Shown here in pieces: positions 21,045 through 33,157 of a DNA stretch of 64,000 bases; within the stretch, counting starts at the first letter, position 1; each line of letters begins with the position of its first letter. A program made the position numbers and the translations under genes. A model generated the notes under the pieces. That model was not told the origin of the DNA, did no database searches, and was given only the letters and a program-made list of their open reading frames with translations. The DNA comes from Cavia porcellus. Taxonomy: Eukaryota; Chordata; Mammalia; Rodentia; Caviidae. The stretch is taken from assembly GCF_034190915.1 (NCBI RefSeq), contig NW_026947486.1:17758001-17822000 (forward strand), written 5' to 3'.

Positions 21045-21372
21045 CTCTGTTTCCCCCAAATACTGACTTGGATTTTGAGTATCCTCAAAGGCCCATGTGT
21101 TAAAGACTTGCTCCTCAGCTTTGTGTTATTGGGAGGTAGTGGACACTTTAAGAGTTGGAGCCTATTGGGAGGACCTCAGGTCATTGGAGATGTGTCTCAG
21201 AAGGAAAATACGTCTCTTTTTTGGCCATAAGGAAATTTTGCTCCACCACAATCCAAAGCAATACATCTATCAACTATGAAATATAACCTCAAAAACTGTG
21301 AGCCAAAATAAATCTATTCTGCTTATATGTTGATTGCTCAGGTATGTGTCACAATAACAAGAAAGTGAGTAA
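21045..21372 (+). mobile_element. MaLR-type LTR
   Basis: 'gtatcctcaaaggcccatgtgttaaagacttgctcctcag...ttgggaggtagtggacactttaagagttggagcctattgggaggacctcagg' and 'gtgagccaaaataaatctattctgctta...caggtatgtgtcacaataacaagaaagt' are typical of rodent MaLR LTRs, with an AATAAA signal at about 21309. Confidence 0.65.
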
Positions 21373-21760
21373 CACACCAAGTATTACATGAACCTTCATG
21401 GTAAAACCTCTTTTAGTTTCTGCTGTAACCCCTCTCTGCCCGTTGGCTTCAGACTTTGTCCATAGCAAAAAAACTTAACAGCAGACCATACATTTTCCTG
21501 CTGAATCACATGCTTGTAGCCTGCCTGAATCTCCTTGTCCCTTTCCATATACCAACATTGGCGCCTTTTGCCTGTGACTTCCTCAGGAGGCTTCCTACCC
21601 TAAACCTGGGTAAATTTTTTTAACACAGTCTTCCACTAATCACCCAAAAGAGTATGTGTGGTTAATGTCACTGCTTTTGTTTTACGTTCACTTCTAGAAT
21701 TCCCTAATATCGTAAAGCTCATTAATCATGTGGGAGCTTGCTCGATAAAGCAATCTTTAT
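21373..21760. other. Unassigned stretch
   Basis: No clear feature. 'cctcaggaggcttcctaccctaaacctgggtaa' and neighbouring text could be an old LTR, but I cannot support it. Confidence 0.25.
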
Positions 21761-22907
21761 TTAATAATTTTATTTGTGAAATTTAAGTATGCATAATGAT
21801 CACATTCATCATAGCTAACTGATATCTGTACATAGTATATCTTACTTCCTCTTTTTTCCCATTCCACTCTTGTCTCTTCAACCTCACTTCCTCTCCTTAT
21901 TCGCAAAGGTTTGTTTCCGTTTTGTCCCTTTTTCTCTTCCCTTCCAACCCTCCCCAATTTCCTTTTCCCTTTAACAATCACTTCGTACTTTATAATATCT
22001 ATTACACAGGTTGGTTCATATTTACATTTTCAGTTCCTCACACATATGTGTCCAATTTATTTCACTTGAGAGTACGGCCGTAAGGTCCAACCATTTATCT
22101 ATGTCTCAAATTTATCATTCTTTATAACTAAGTAGTACTCCATTGTATTAAAAAAAAAAAAACCCACATCGTTCCATCTATTCATTGGTTCATGGGCATC
22201 TGTGGTGTTTCCAAGATTTAGCATTACCAAACTCTGCTGCTATAAACACGGGTGTACACATATCACTGTAGTATGAAGCATTTAATTCTTTTGGGAAGGT
22301 ACTGTGAAGGGGAATAGCTGAGTCAAATGAAATTTCTAGTCCTAGAATTTTTCAGAATCTCCACAGTGGTTTCATCAGTCTATTGTCCCACCAGTAGTGA
22401 AGTGCTCCTTTTGTCCCTCAGCCCCACCAGCATTTGTTATGGGTTGATTTATTGATAATAGCCATTCTTTCTGGAGTGAGATGAAACTGGCATTATTTTA
22501 ATTTGCATCTCTTTAATGATCATTTTTCGTTTATTTATTTGCCGTTTGTACTTCTGAAAAGTGTCTATTCATTTCAGAGGCCTATTTCTGGAATGGGTCT
22601 TTAAATTTTGAAGGTTTGATTTTTTTTCACTTCTTTGTGTTGTGGATATTAGTTCTTTATCCGAAGAACAAACTAGTTAAGATTTTTTTCCCATTCTATG
22701 GGTTATCTTTTCACTCTGATGGTGATTTATTTTATTTTGCAAAAGCTTTTTAATAAGGTGGGATCTCACTTCTTAGTTCTTTGTAATATTTCCCATGTAG
22801 CCCAGTTTTCATTCATGAAGTATTTGCCTACACCTATGTCTTCAAGAGTTCTGCCTATTTTCTCTTCCAGAAGACTTAGTGTTTCTGCTTTAATATGTGT
22901 CTTAGAG

Positions 22908-23043
22908 ATTTTTTGTTTTTCTTTTCTTTTCTTTCCTTTCATTTCCTTTCTTTTCTTTTTTTTTTTTTCTGTAATGAGAATTGAACTTAGGACATTGTAC
23001 TTGCAACGCAAGTGCCATGCTGCTAAGCTATATTCCCAGCCCT
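22908..23043 (-). mobile_element. ID-like SINE with long CT-rich tail, inside L1
   Basis: 'ctgtaatgagaattgaacttaggacattgtacttgcaacgcaagtgccatgctgctaagctatattcccagccc' (22970-23043) is an ID unit in complement. Its tail has become a (TTTTCTTTTC)n-like run at 22911-22968. It interrupts the minus-strand L1 ORF2. Confidence 0.8.
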
Positions 23044-24901
23044 CTTTTTATATGTAGATCTTTAATCCATTTTGATTTTAGTTTAGTGAATGGTGATATA
23101 CATGGGTTTAATTTTAGTTTTTAGCATGTGGAAAGGCAGGTTTTCCAGCACTATTTATTAAAGAGATTTTCTTCCACTAAGTGTATTTGGCCCATTTGTC
23201 AAAGATAAGATGGCTGAATGTGTTCCTACCCATGAGCAAGGAATAACTTTCCATTTTCTGATACATTCTTAGGCCTCATTTTTCAGAGTACTCTGGTTTT
23301 CCATGTAGTGATCTTTTACTTCCTTTGTTAGATTGATTCTTAGGTATTTCACTTTTTCTTAATGTTATTGTGAAAGGTGTGGTTTCCCTAATTTCCCTCT
23401 CAGTGAGTTTGTTATTTGTATACAGGAATGCTACTGATTTTGGAGTGCTGATTTTGTATCCAGCTATGTGACTGAATCTGGCTATTAAATCAAGAAGTCA
23501 ATTGGTGTAATTTTTGTGGTCTCCCATGTAGAGTACAATGTCACCTGAAAATAAAGATCATTTACCTTCTCCCTTTCCTATCTTTATTACTTTTTTTCTT
23601 TATCTTGTCTAATTGCTCTGCCTAAATTTTTCAAGCCTATGTTCAATAAGAGTAGAGACAGTGAACATTGTCTTGTTCCTTATTTTAGGGAGAAAGCTTT
23701 CTATTTTTGATCTTTTATTATGATGTTGGCTCTTTGTCATAGATGGATTTTATTATATTGAGCTAAAGATCATCTATCCCAATTTTCTGGAAGCTTTTTT
23801 TTAACACAAATGAGTGTTATAGTTTGTCAAATGCTTCTTTTGAATCTACTGAGATGATCATGTGATTCTTGTCTTTGGTTCCATTGATATGGTGTCTTAC
23901 ATTTATTGACTTGCATATGTCGAACCATCCTTGCATCCCTAGGATGAATGCTACTTGGTCATGGTGTATACTCTTCTTGATGATTTCCTGCATTCTGTTT
24001 GCTAATATATTGCTGAGAATTTTTGCCTCTATGTTCATTAAAAAGATTAGTTTATAGTTCTCTTTTTAGAGGTGGGTCCTTCTGTGGTGTTAGTAACAGG
24101 GTAATACTTGCCATTGATTTTAGGAGTATTGTTTCCCTTGCAATTTCATTAAAGAATTTGACAAGTAATAGCATTAGATGTTCTTTAAATTTTTTTGTAG
24201 AATTCAACAGTGGATACATTTTGAACTAGGCTTTTCTTTGCAAGTAATTTTTGTTGCTATTGGATTATTTAAAATGTTTTTATCTTACTGATTCAACTTT
24301 TATATATATACACACACACAAATCTGTCCATTTCCTCTGTGTTTTTTTAATCTTATTAGAGGAAAGGATCTCAAAATATTGATGATCTAGATTTCCACAG
24401 GATCTATTGTTATTTCACCCTTTTCATTCCTATTGGTATAAATTTGAGTCTTTTTCCCCTTTTTTGATAAAGTTGGCTAAGGGTTTATCAAATTTATTTA
24501 ATCTTTCAAAGAACAAACTCTTCAATGTTTTGTATTGTTTTTGTATTATATTTTTCTTCTGTGTCTTGTCACATTCTATTTTTCATTTTAATTTGGTGAT
24601 TTTTTGCTGTTGTTTCTGTTTGTCTTATATTGGTTAGCTTTATCATTGATACTGACACTTCCCTAGGAAATGTTTAGTCCTCTGAGATGTTTTCTAGGTA
24701 TAGCTAGTTGTTGATCTCTGTGACTCTTCCAGGATCCATATGACTTTATAGTGGATAATGTGCTGCAATCTATTGGGTTCAGAACCCAGTCATATGGTAC
24801 TGGGCTCTTGGAATGATTGTGACCTCAGATTATCATAGTGTTACCATAAAAGGGTGAGCAACTGATTATGAGTATGGCATCTTGGCTAAAGTAGTATAAT
24901 T

Positions 24902-24922
24902 AGCAATAATAATAATAATATT
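24902..24922. repeat. (AAT)n short microsatellite
   Basis: Short trinucleotide run. Confidence 0.85.
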
Positions 24923-26409
24923 ATCATCAATCATAGCCTAGAAACTGATAATCTGTGGTGACTGCTTATTTGGCATATCTAATCATAAGAAAAAGATCTA
25001 TAGTTATATCATAACATCTGATATAGACCAGGAATTTGTATGCAGTGTGTTTCCCCTTGGTAAGGCAATTTTATCTATGTGCAGGGTGAATTTAAGAGAG
25101 ATAAGGGACAAAACATTGTGATAGCTGTAGAGAAATATAGAACAAACAAGGATGAAGGACTAAGGACAATTGCCCAAATTTTGGAAAGCAGGAAAACAGG
25201 ACAGGAGACAAAAAACAAAGAAGGCAAAAGAATTTTGAGGAAAAATATAAAGTCTAGAAAAAGTGGTTTTTCACCTGTGAATCTCAGAGAATACTGAAAT
25301 ACTGATAAGCAAAGAGAGGACAGAGAAAACAAAACAAGCAATAAAGGTCAAAACCTATATGACCTCCCCCAATAAAATAAAATAAAAATATATATTATTT
25401 AAAAATTTTCTCTAGTACCCCATTCAGTATTAAATCCCTAGGCAGAGCTGAAATCTGTCCTGAATTCTTCAGGTCTGCAGCAGGATTAGTGCTGAATACA
25501 GGGCTGTTCTTGGACACACCACTGACTCCTCTTAGACAAGTTGGTGGTAGGGCAAGGGGAGTGCCCTTTTCCACAGCTAGCCAAGGCGATCTGGCTGTTG
25601 GTAGCCAGGCAGGTGGTGGTACATGCCTGCCTGTACCACAAGTTACAGGGTATGGGGCAGGGGTTTCCCTATTCCCATCACCAGCCAAGATCTCTTGCCT
25701 TCTTGTGCCTTCAGACCAACATGGTAGAGGGGATGCCCAGGCCAGGGGGCTGCTTCTAGTCTTTTGCAGCTAAGGCTATGGGCTAGCTTTTGGTATTCAC
25801 AGTATGAATTCTGGGTTTCAGCTTCTCTCAGTCAAGTTCCCCCAATTCTGCCATCTAACTGCTGTCTGCCTATTGCGACTGGACAGCCCTTCTTTCCTTC
25901 CACTCCTGGATATTGGCACTAAAGTGATCTGCTCCTTAAATTCAAGGCCCAGAGCACTTTGAGATAAAATGGAAGTCCAATTCTCCAGCTGCTACTCAAT
26001 GCAACTGGGTGTGGGGCACTGCCACTCTGATTTACTCACCAACCAATGAGTGTTGGTTAGGCCTCTTGGAAAAAATGTTTCATGTTCTCATTGCTGCCTT
26101 TGAATGTACAAGATTTTCCTGGTCTAGGTTGGGTCTCCATCTCCAAATGCTGGTTCTGTAGAGTCTCTTGGGAAACAGTGTTCCAGTAAAGCCTGATCTG
26201 CCACGGTGCACTGGACCTGCTCCACAGCTGCTGGTTTTGTTCAGCCCTTCATTACATGATGTCTCCCCACCACTCCAGGTAGTGGTTCACTGCCTGCTCA
26301 AGGAAACATTTATTGGGTTTCTCCTTACCTGAGTCCTCTAGGTTAAATCAATACATATCAGTAGATTCTTGAGGAATTACAGGTTGAGTATTCCTTATCC
26401 AAAATGCTT

Positions 26410-26562
26410 CAGACCATGCCAGTTGTAATGGTGCACACCTGTAATTCCAGCACTCTGAAGGCTGAAGCAAGAGGTTCACTATGAGTTAAAGGACAACTTG
26501 TATTACACAGTGAAATCCTGTCTCAAAAAAACAAAAAAAGAAAGAAAGAAAGAAAAGAAAAC
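26410..26562 (+). mobile_element. B1-like SINE with (GAAA)n tail
   Basis: 'gttgtaatggtgcacacctgtaattccagcactctgaaggctgaagcaagagg...cacagtgaaatcctgtctcaaaaaaac' ends in a GAAA-repeat tail at about 26540-26560. Confidence 0.85.
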
Positions 26563-26689
26563 ATGTTTCAGGCCAGAAGTTCCAAATACTTATTTTGGAT
26601 TTTTTTCAGATTTTAGAATATTCACATATACTTACTGTGATATCTTGAGTAAGGGACTCTCAAGTCCAAATGAAAAATTCATTTATGGT

Positions 26690-27210
26690 TATAATGATTG
26701 ACTGATTATGTCAACTTGAAAAGTTTTGAAACTTAATTGGTTAAGCTCAGGAATTCTACACCCTAGGGTGTAGAGGACCCACTCTGGGACAGCTGGTGGT
26801 GTGAATGGTATAAAGGGGAAATGAAAAAGGTTGGACTGACTTTTTTCTTTGGAAAATCTGTCACCTTCAGCTTGGATGTCTCCTGGATTCCAGCACAGGA
26901 ACTTCAGCTTCTAGTGTGGGTCCTTCAGCCTTTCATTGGAAACTGTTTAGCTTTCCAGTGTAGACCCTTCAGCCTTCCAATGTAGACCCATCAGCCTCCT
27001 AATTCAGACTTCCACAGACACTGCAGTGAACTCCAGACCTTGGACTGAAACTTTCAGTCTCCACTGTAAAGACACCATCTGCACTCTTCCTCTTCCCATT
27101 CTAGATGACCATTGTAATCCAATCTTGTAATTTCTTACATTATACATTTGTATATCTTGTTTTATATCTGTTCTCTCTAGTAAAACACTGACTGATATAA
27201 TGTTATACAT
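26690..27210 (+). mobile_element. Old LTR-like repeat with ~26 bp internal repeats
   Basis: 'tgattatgtcaacttgaaaag' near the left, several 'ccttcag.cttcca.tgtagaccc' repeats (26920-27000), then 'tctgttctctctagtaaaacactgactgatata' at the right fit a mammal-wide LTR-like repeat that I cannot name with certainty. The repeated phrase explains the low-complexity look. Confidence 0.4.
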
Positions 27211-27850
27211 ATGCGCCTTCTACATATAGACTGAAGGTAACTTTATACATTGTTTTTAGTGCATCTGCACTTTGACTGTGAGCCATCACATAAGTCAAAT
27301 GTGGAATTTCCACTCATAGTATCAGAGTGGCACTTTAAATGTTTCAGATTTTGAGGCATTTCAGGTTAAGAATGCTAAATCTGAACTAGTTCACCAGTTT
27401 CTCAGACATACCCAGTCTCTGAGGCTAACCCAGCCCAACTGATTCCTCAACTACTAATGTAAGTATCCTCCCATAAACAGAGAAATTTTTTCTTTAGAAT
27501 TTTGCCTTGGTTGTATGCCTGTTCTACATAGTTTTCTGGTTCCTATAATTCTCTAATTATCATAATGGCAAATCACATTATAATTCTATGTCTTATTAGT
27601 CATTGAAGCTAACACATTCTAAGGCCTATGAAGACAGAGAATATGTCTGCTTTGTTTATCTTTATAACTATTATATATACTAGAATATGGGCAAGGTTAA
27701 ATTCTCAATAGACACATGTTAATTTCAACTAAATTTTCAGAGAAACATAAAAGCGTGATACTTCAGGCAGCCTGAAAACAGAGGAAAAGAGTAAGGTCAT
27801 AATAACTAATAATACCATTTTTAGTATGTCAACAATATGTTTGCCCCTAT
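27211..27850. other. Unassigned AT-rich stretch
   Basis: No recognisable feature. Confidence 0.3.
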
Positions 27851-27854
27851 GTTA

Positions 27855-28015
27855 ATTTCCAAGGATAATCCACTGGGCATTCAAAATAATCCTATGAGAC
27901 AGGCACTACTATTCTCATTTCAAAGATTAAGAATTGGAAATATAGAAAAATTCACCTTTGCCAAAATATACTTCTGCTAAGTAGTAAAACTGAAATCAAA
28001 ACTCAGATTGGAATC
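27855..28015 (-). mobile_element. MIR remnant
   Basis: 'cctatgagacaggcactactattctcatttcaaagattaagaattggaaatatagaaaaattcacctttgcc' is a decayed complement of the MIR core ('ccattttacagatgaggaaactgaggc...ttgcccaaggtcac'). Confidence 0.5.
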
Positions 28016-28179
28016 CCAAGTGTTGTCTTACAAAGAACTGTCTACTGTCTCTGTTGACAGTTGCTCAACATTGCTCTGCTTCATATGGAGAAAGCATCAT
28101 CACAGAAGAAACATCATTTGTTGGATGGATGATGGAGATAATAATAATAGTATAATAACCATTCAAATAAGTGTAATGG

Positions 28180-28460
28180 GTCCCTTAAATAATAATCCCA
28201 TGTCATAATTCCCAGAATCTATGAACATTACCTTATTTGGGAAAAGGATTTTTTTCAGGCATAACTAAATGAAGGATCTTGAAATTTGGAGATCATCCTG
28301 GATCATCCAAGTAGGCTCCAAACCCAATGTCAGCTGTTTTCTAAGAGACACAGAAACTGGGCACAGTGGTGAGTAGAAGACCATTTGGGTGGTTCTCCTT
28401 GAATGCAGAACAATCACCTCTGCATTAGTTAAAACTGGCCCTATCTCCATGTACTGATGT
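28180..28460. mobile_element. MLT1-like MaLR LTR remnant
   Basis: 'tctatgaacattaccttatttgggaaaaggatttttttcaggcataactaaatgaaggatcttgaaatttggagatcatcctggatcatccaag' has the order of the well-known MLT1-type phrase 'tgttaccttat..gaaaaag...gattaa..taaggat.ttgaga.gggagattatcctggattatcc'. It is an old insertion. Confidence 0.55.
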
Positions 28461-29065
28461 GCACAGAGCTGGCTAGGCTATTTACTTCTTCTTTCAATTA
28501 ACTCTGAGTAAAGTAAATAGGGCTGGCTAAGGTTCTGATGTGTAATCTTTGAAGTCAGCTGACAGTTTCCTGTTTCTTTACCTTGTGTCTCCCTATAAAA
28601 GGTTGAGCCCAGTAGGATGGCAGAACCACCCAGCTCCAGGAATGTCAAATGAGGTCAAGCCTCAAAATGAAAGGCTATGACTTCCCAGAGCACAAAAGTT
28701 TGCATATCAGAAACTGAAGCACCAGCTTCCTAAATATTTAAATGCTACTTCAACTGAGTTACACGAATTGGTCTTTCTGCATATCCTTCTTTCTGCATAT
28801 TGTAGAAGTGCTTCTTGGCCTCCTAGCTAACTAAATTCTGCATGAAGCCCTGGATCAAGGCCTTTGCCCTGTGGGAATGTTCACCTCAATCAGATTTAGG
28901 AGCCCTTGGCTGCCCATAACCATGAATACGTCTTAGTATCTTTATTCTCACTGTGGGCTGCACAGGAGTTGGTAGAATGGAATTAATTCACCAGAATTCC
29001 AATAACCTTTTAATGGGATTACAAATATAAACTTTCCAGACTGTGAGAAGAACAGGAAAAAAGAT
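28461..29065. other. Unassigned stretch
   Basis: No exon, RNA gene or repeat family recognised. The TATAAAA-like 'cctataaaaggttg' at about 28592 has no associated ORF. Confidence 0.3.
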
Positions 29066-29069
29066 TACA

Positions 29070-29150
29070 ATATTTGGATTACAATAGCAATGCATGCCTT
29101 TAATCCCAGCAATTGGAAAGCTGAGTGAATTGAATCAAGTTTGAATCCTG
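29070..29150 (+). mobile_element. B1-like SINE fragment
   Basis: 'aatgcatgcctttaatcccagcaattggaaagctgag...atcaagtttgaatcctg' is a truncated, diverged B1. Confidence 0.55.
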
Positions 29151-29355
29151 CACACACAGACATGTCCAGAAGTGTGCTGCTCTGATTCCCTGGGCAGCTA
29201 CGAATCCATTTAAGTTGATGCAATTAAGTTCAGTCATCAAATAGGCCCATGAAATTAAAGAAATTATAGGTTCTTGAAGATAATGTGATTCAAAGTAGAA
29301 GGGAGTTTATTATTAGACAGGGAATAGATGGGGAGGTGTAAGAAAGTATAATAGT

Positions 29356-29462
29356 GGGGCTGGAGATTTAGCTCAGCGGCATAAGTGCCTGCCTTACAAG
29401 CAGACAGTCGTGAGTTCGATCCCCAGTACCAATAAAAAGGAAAAAGACAAAAAAAAAAAAAA
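29356..29462 (+). mobile_element. Young ID SINE with target duplication
   Basis: This tRNA-Ala-derived ID element has box A 'tagctcagcggca', box B 'gagttcgatccc', a 'ccagtaccaataaaaagg' tail and poly(A). It is flanked by a 14 bp duplication with one mismatch ('agaaagtataatag' at 29341-29354 and 'agaaagtgtaatag' at 29463-29476). RNA polymerase III transcription and L1-driven insertion are inferred from the family. Confidence 0.95.
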
Positions 29463-29654
29463 AGAAAGTGTAATAGAGGCCATAAATATGATCAAAATGT
29501 GTTATATTCATGTATAAAATACCACATTTAAACATTATTTTGTAAAATTAATATACACTGATAAAACATACATTTAAACAAAAGACTATGCAATTCAACC
29601 TTTTCCCATTGTAGCAATCCAATTGCAGAGTTCCTGATGAGTGGCCATTCAGGA

Positions 29655-29818
29655 TTTTTTTGGTAGTACTGGGGATTAAATCCATAAAGCACTGAACTAC
29701 ATTCCCAGAACTTGTTTTTTAATTTTATTTTGAGACAGGGCTTCCAACTTGTGATCCTCTTGCCTCGACCCGCCAAATGGCTGGAATGGCAAGCATGCAT
29801 CACCATCCTGGCACCATT
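29655..29818 (-). mobile_element. B1-dID chimeric SINE
   Basis: In complement, a B1 unit (29818 to 29715, 'ggtgatgcatgcttgccattccag...') is followed by a linker and an ID unit (29710 to 29660). The plus strand reads 'ggtagtactggggattaaatcc...ttgtttttt...gagacagggcttcc'. This is the B1-then-ID fusion. Confidence 0.7.
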
Positions 29819-29867
29819 CAACCCCTTATTGAGCATTTCCCTGATGAATGATATATTCCTTCCTATC

Positions 29868-30235
29868 TGTCTTAGTTACTTTCTACTCATTGTTGAGACA
29901 AAATACTTGTTACCCAAAGTTAGGGAAGGAAAGGTTTATTTCTTACAGTTCTTGGAGATTTCAGTCCAAAGTCAGTTGGCTCCAAGGAAGCCTGGTGTGG
30001 CAGGGCAGCCCTTCATGGCCCCTGCAAACAGCAAAAGTGAAAGCAAAAGCAAAAGAGAAAGACCAGCCTTCTCCCCTCTACCCACATTGGCTCCACCCCT
30101 GGGTGAGTGAAGCACTCACACCAGCAATCCTAGGGCTAGATAATGAACCAATCATAAATGATAAATTCAGTGACCTCCATAATTATAGAAGGCCAGGGGA
30201 AAGGCCTTATATACAAATATATAATCTATAACACT
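29868..30235 (-). mobile_element. MaLR-type LTR
   Basis: It starts 'tgtcttagttactttctactcattgttgagacaaaatacttg' and contains 'ggtttatttcttacagttcttggag', 'ttggctccaccc', and an end near 'ataatctataaca'. It is the same type as the LTR at 63.4 kb, in the same orientation (the complement carries the LTR sense). No internal region follows, so it is probably solo. Confidence 0.65.
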
Positions 30236-31525
30236 ACCATACCCCTTTTTATTTATGGATAATTTCACATTAAGGTTTTTCCTTTCACTAAACCCTAATT
30301 TGTCTATTATAACTTCTACCCAATTATCAAAATTCTAGCCTGGAGGCCCATAAAAAATAAGTCCAACCCTTCTTTCACATAACAAACCCTCAAATTGTTG
30401 AAAATATCTAATATGTTCCCTGCATATATTCTCTTACCTAGTGACTAGTTAGGTTTAATTTGCAGAGTGGGACCATGACTCTCTTTGTTCTAAGTTCAAT
30501 TTATGCATCCTATGACAGTATTGACATTACAGTGAATGATGTTGCATGATTGACTCATTCTGACCTTCCTGCCAGGTGAAATCTAAGTCTTTTACAAAAT
30601 TTCTGTTAATCTGTTTGATTTGGGAATCTATGAGTCATTTTATTTGCTTCTAAAAATTGCCTCTTGTTCATTCAGGGTAATTTTCCAGGCTGTCAAAATA
30701 TCTTTTAATCCTGACTTATCATTTGGCACATTAACTTGGTTTGGATGCCTTGCATTCTCATCCCTAGAACTAAATAGTCTGTCTCCAGGTTGTGGTTTAA
30801 CTCTTTCCTTGCTGTAATCTAGAACCTGCTCATATATCCTTATAAATGATTGGTCCTTGCCTTTGATTCTTCTGAAATCATAAAGACCAATTTCAAGGCT
30901 AGGACTCCAATTTCTGAAGTATCTCCTGGCTGTAATCTTTATTCATTCTGTTAAATCAGAAACTACAAAATATTCAAAATTATTGAAGCATGACTGGATT
31001 TATATAAATTTTAAAAGTCAGCAAGCACTTTATAAGACATAAAAAGACAACCAATATTTTATAATTGGCCTAAAAGCAGTGTATTATAGACAAGTCCAGG
31101 GTTTGAAAGCATCTTTAAAATGTGCACAGCAAAGCTTTAGCAGCCCTTCTGGATTCTGTTCTCTAAGCTGGATATGTTAACCTGAAGAACCAAAATGTGG
31201 TGCTCACAGGCCTAGTGGACAAATTCCAAAGTTCTGGGGCTAACACCACCTGACTGTATCAAAATTGATTCAGTAAGAAGGGTCCAGAGTTCACTAAGGT
31301 TATTGGGGCACAACAAATAGTATCTTGTCAATGCTTGAGGTTGCTTTTCAACTGAATAAAAAACATGTTGATAAAAGTGGTGAATGAGAGAGGTATGGAG
31401 ACATAACAAGCTTGGAGAAAAATAAATCCTGCTTATGCTACTTTTTCTGATTATTCTTATTCATTTGTTTTCTAAAAGATGTTTTAAAGTGGAGTGATTT
31501 GTATTGGTGAAAGGGTGATATAAGA
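30236..31525. other. Unassigned stretch
   Basis: AT-rich sequence with no recognised repeat or gene. Frames of 61-65 codons have no domains. Confidence 0.3.
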
Positions 31526-32385
31526 AATACATGGGGAGCCCCACTTCTCAAATCAGAGACGAGATACCCAGATGAAGGGCATCCTACCTAAGTTGGCATA
31601 CTTCACAATCCTGCTCATCCATATAATCAGCCTGTGCACCAGCATACATGTGCACAGCTCTTGATACTTGGTACTCACATAATTAGACCTATTGCCCAAA
31701 GTGTCCACTGAGTTACAGGCAAGTGCACAGAGAACAACAGGCACCAGCTCTTCAACAGGCAGGTGAACTGAGACATCAGCAGTGCATCCAGACAGCCTAG
31801 AAAAGTCCTGCACATCCACAAGACTGTGGAGTCATAAGCACCAAGCCCACTCACAAACCAGCTTTGTATGCCAGCATGCCATCCCAGTCACCAGAACATC
31901 TGTCAATCTGTGAAGAAGTTAGGCGGTTTCCGACGAACAGACTGCAAGGAGGACTGTAAAAACTCATGTATTCTTTGGTGTAGAGTTAAGAAAGAATTTC
32001 AGCCATTGCCTGAACCTCTACCAGTGTTCACCTAGCATTATCAATCCCTTCTCATACTCCAGCCAAATTAGCTGGAACTGTGGGCTCCAGCATAGGGTCA
32101 CATGCACCCCAAGAAAACTGCAGATTTTGGAAAGTGAAGGTCTTAGTGGCTACACACTAGTCACTGCTATCTCCCATACTTTCTCGCAAAGAGGGTAAAT
32201 GTGCCTCACATATATATATTTTCTTGTTGGAGTGTTTAATCTGCGTTTGTACTAGATAGCTTCTGAGTTTGGACTTTTATGTTTTGTATTGTTCTGTTTG
32301 GTTTGGCATTATTTAGTTGTTTTTTGGGAGGGGAAAGGTAATGTTTTGCTGTTTTGTTGGTTGGTTTTAGTTTTTTGCTTATTTT
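31526..32385 (+). other. Possible old L1 5'UTR-like block
   Basis: The GC-richer 31540-31900 segment has loosely repeated phrases ('gcaccagc', 'ggcaggtgaactgag', 'cagcatgcc'). It is followed by a T-rich tract at 32210-32390, the same order as the L1 5'UTR at 42.3-43.3 kb. Similarity is weak and I cannot show homology by eye. Confidence 0.25.
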
Positions 32386-32387
32386 TA

Positions 32388-32485
32388 ATCTGTTTGTTTT
32401 GTTTTGTACTGGGAATTGAACTCAGGCTCTTGTACTTGCCAGACAAACTCTATGCCACTGATATATATCCCTGACCATCCCTATT
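32388..32485 (-). mobile_element. ID-like SINE
   Basis: 'ttgttttgtactgggaattgaactcaggctcttgtacttgccagacaaactctatgccactgatatatatccctga' is the complement of an ID element with clear box B and box A positions. Confidence 0.85.
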
Positions 32486-33157
32486 TGTTTCGATTTAGTT
32501 GGTGTCTAGATACTCTCCCTTTTCCCATTTTTCTATCTAGCTTCATTACTCAATATCCTATTATATTTCTTTTTTCTTTTCTTATTCAAAGAAATAAAAG
32601 AAAATTTGAAAATAACAAAAGAGGAAAAGGGTAGAATAATACAGAATTCAAAAAAATTAAACATCATAAAATCGCTAGTTCATACATTTCCCATTCTCAT
32701 CCTAAAAATAGTTGTTAAAATTATAATTCAAAGCATAAAAACTGGCTAGACACTCAAACATTGACAGTGCAAATGCTTCAATGATCTAACAGAAATTTAG
32801 TAATATGGTCATCTGTCTTAAACACTATACATACTGTTATTTGCTTTGGAGCATTTTTGTTACCTTTCACTTTTACAATATCTATTATACTTTTTGGATC
32901 CAATTACTCTGTCAGTTTTTATTATTTTTTCACACTAAAGAGACAATATAATATTTCCTAATGTGAGTCTTGTTTATCTCACTAATAAGGATATTCTCTA
33001 GTTGCCTCCATTTACCTATAAAGGCCACAAAATCATCATTTTTTATAGCTAAGTAGTAATTCATTGTATAAAAATACCACATTGTTTTTATCCACTCTGC
33101 AGTTGATGGAAATTTTGGTTGTTTCCAAGATTTAGCAATTACATATTGTGCTGCTAT

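Larger units (their letters stand above)
21765..26340 (-). mobile_element. L1 with internal deletion (5'UTR joined to ORF2/3'UTR)
   Basis: Read on the minus strand, 26340 to about 24680 matches the long 5'UTR of the plus-strand L1 at 42.3-43.8 kb. The segment around 24740-24800 is the complement of 'ggagaactaggtactgaaccaaatatgctgtaat' at 43627. The element then jumps into mid ORF2 (about 24655) and continues through ORF2 to a 3'UTR near 21765. ORF1 and the endonuclease region appear missing. The reverse-transcriptase catalytic box, F-A-D-D in an intact L1, reads F-S-G-D at plus 23537-23548, so the copy is dead. Confidence 0.65.

Noticed and set aside
25395..25773. Frames of 94-97 codons in a GC-rich block, considered as an exon or CpG island
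   Set aside because: The block is part of a minus-strand old L1 5'UTR homologous in layout to 42.3-43.8 kb.
29356..29430. Possible functional tRNA-Ala gene (box A and box B present)
   Set aside because: It is a SINE with an A-rich tail and target duplications, and the cloverleaf is not maintained. The other ID copies show the same.
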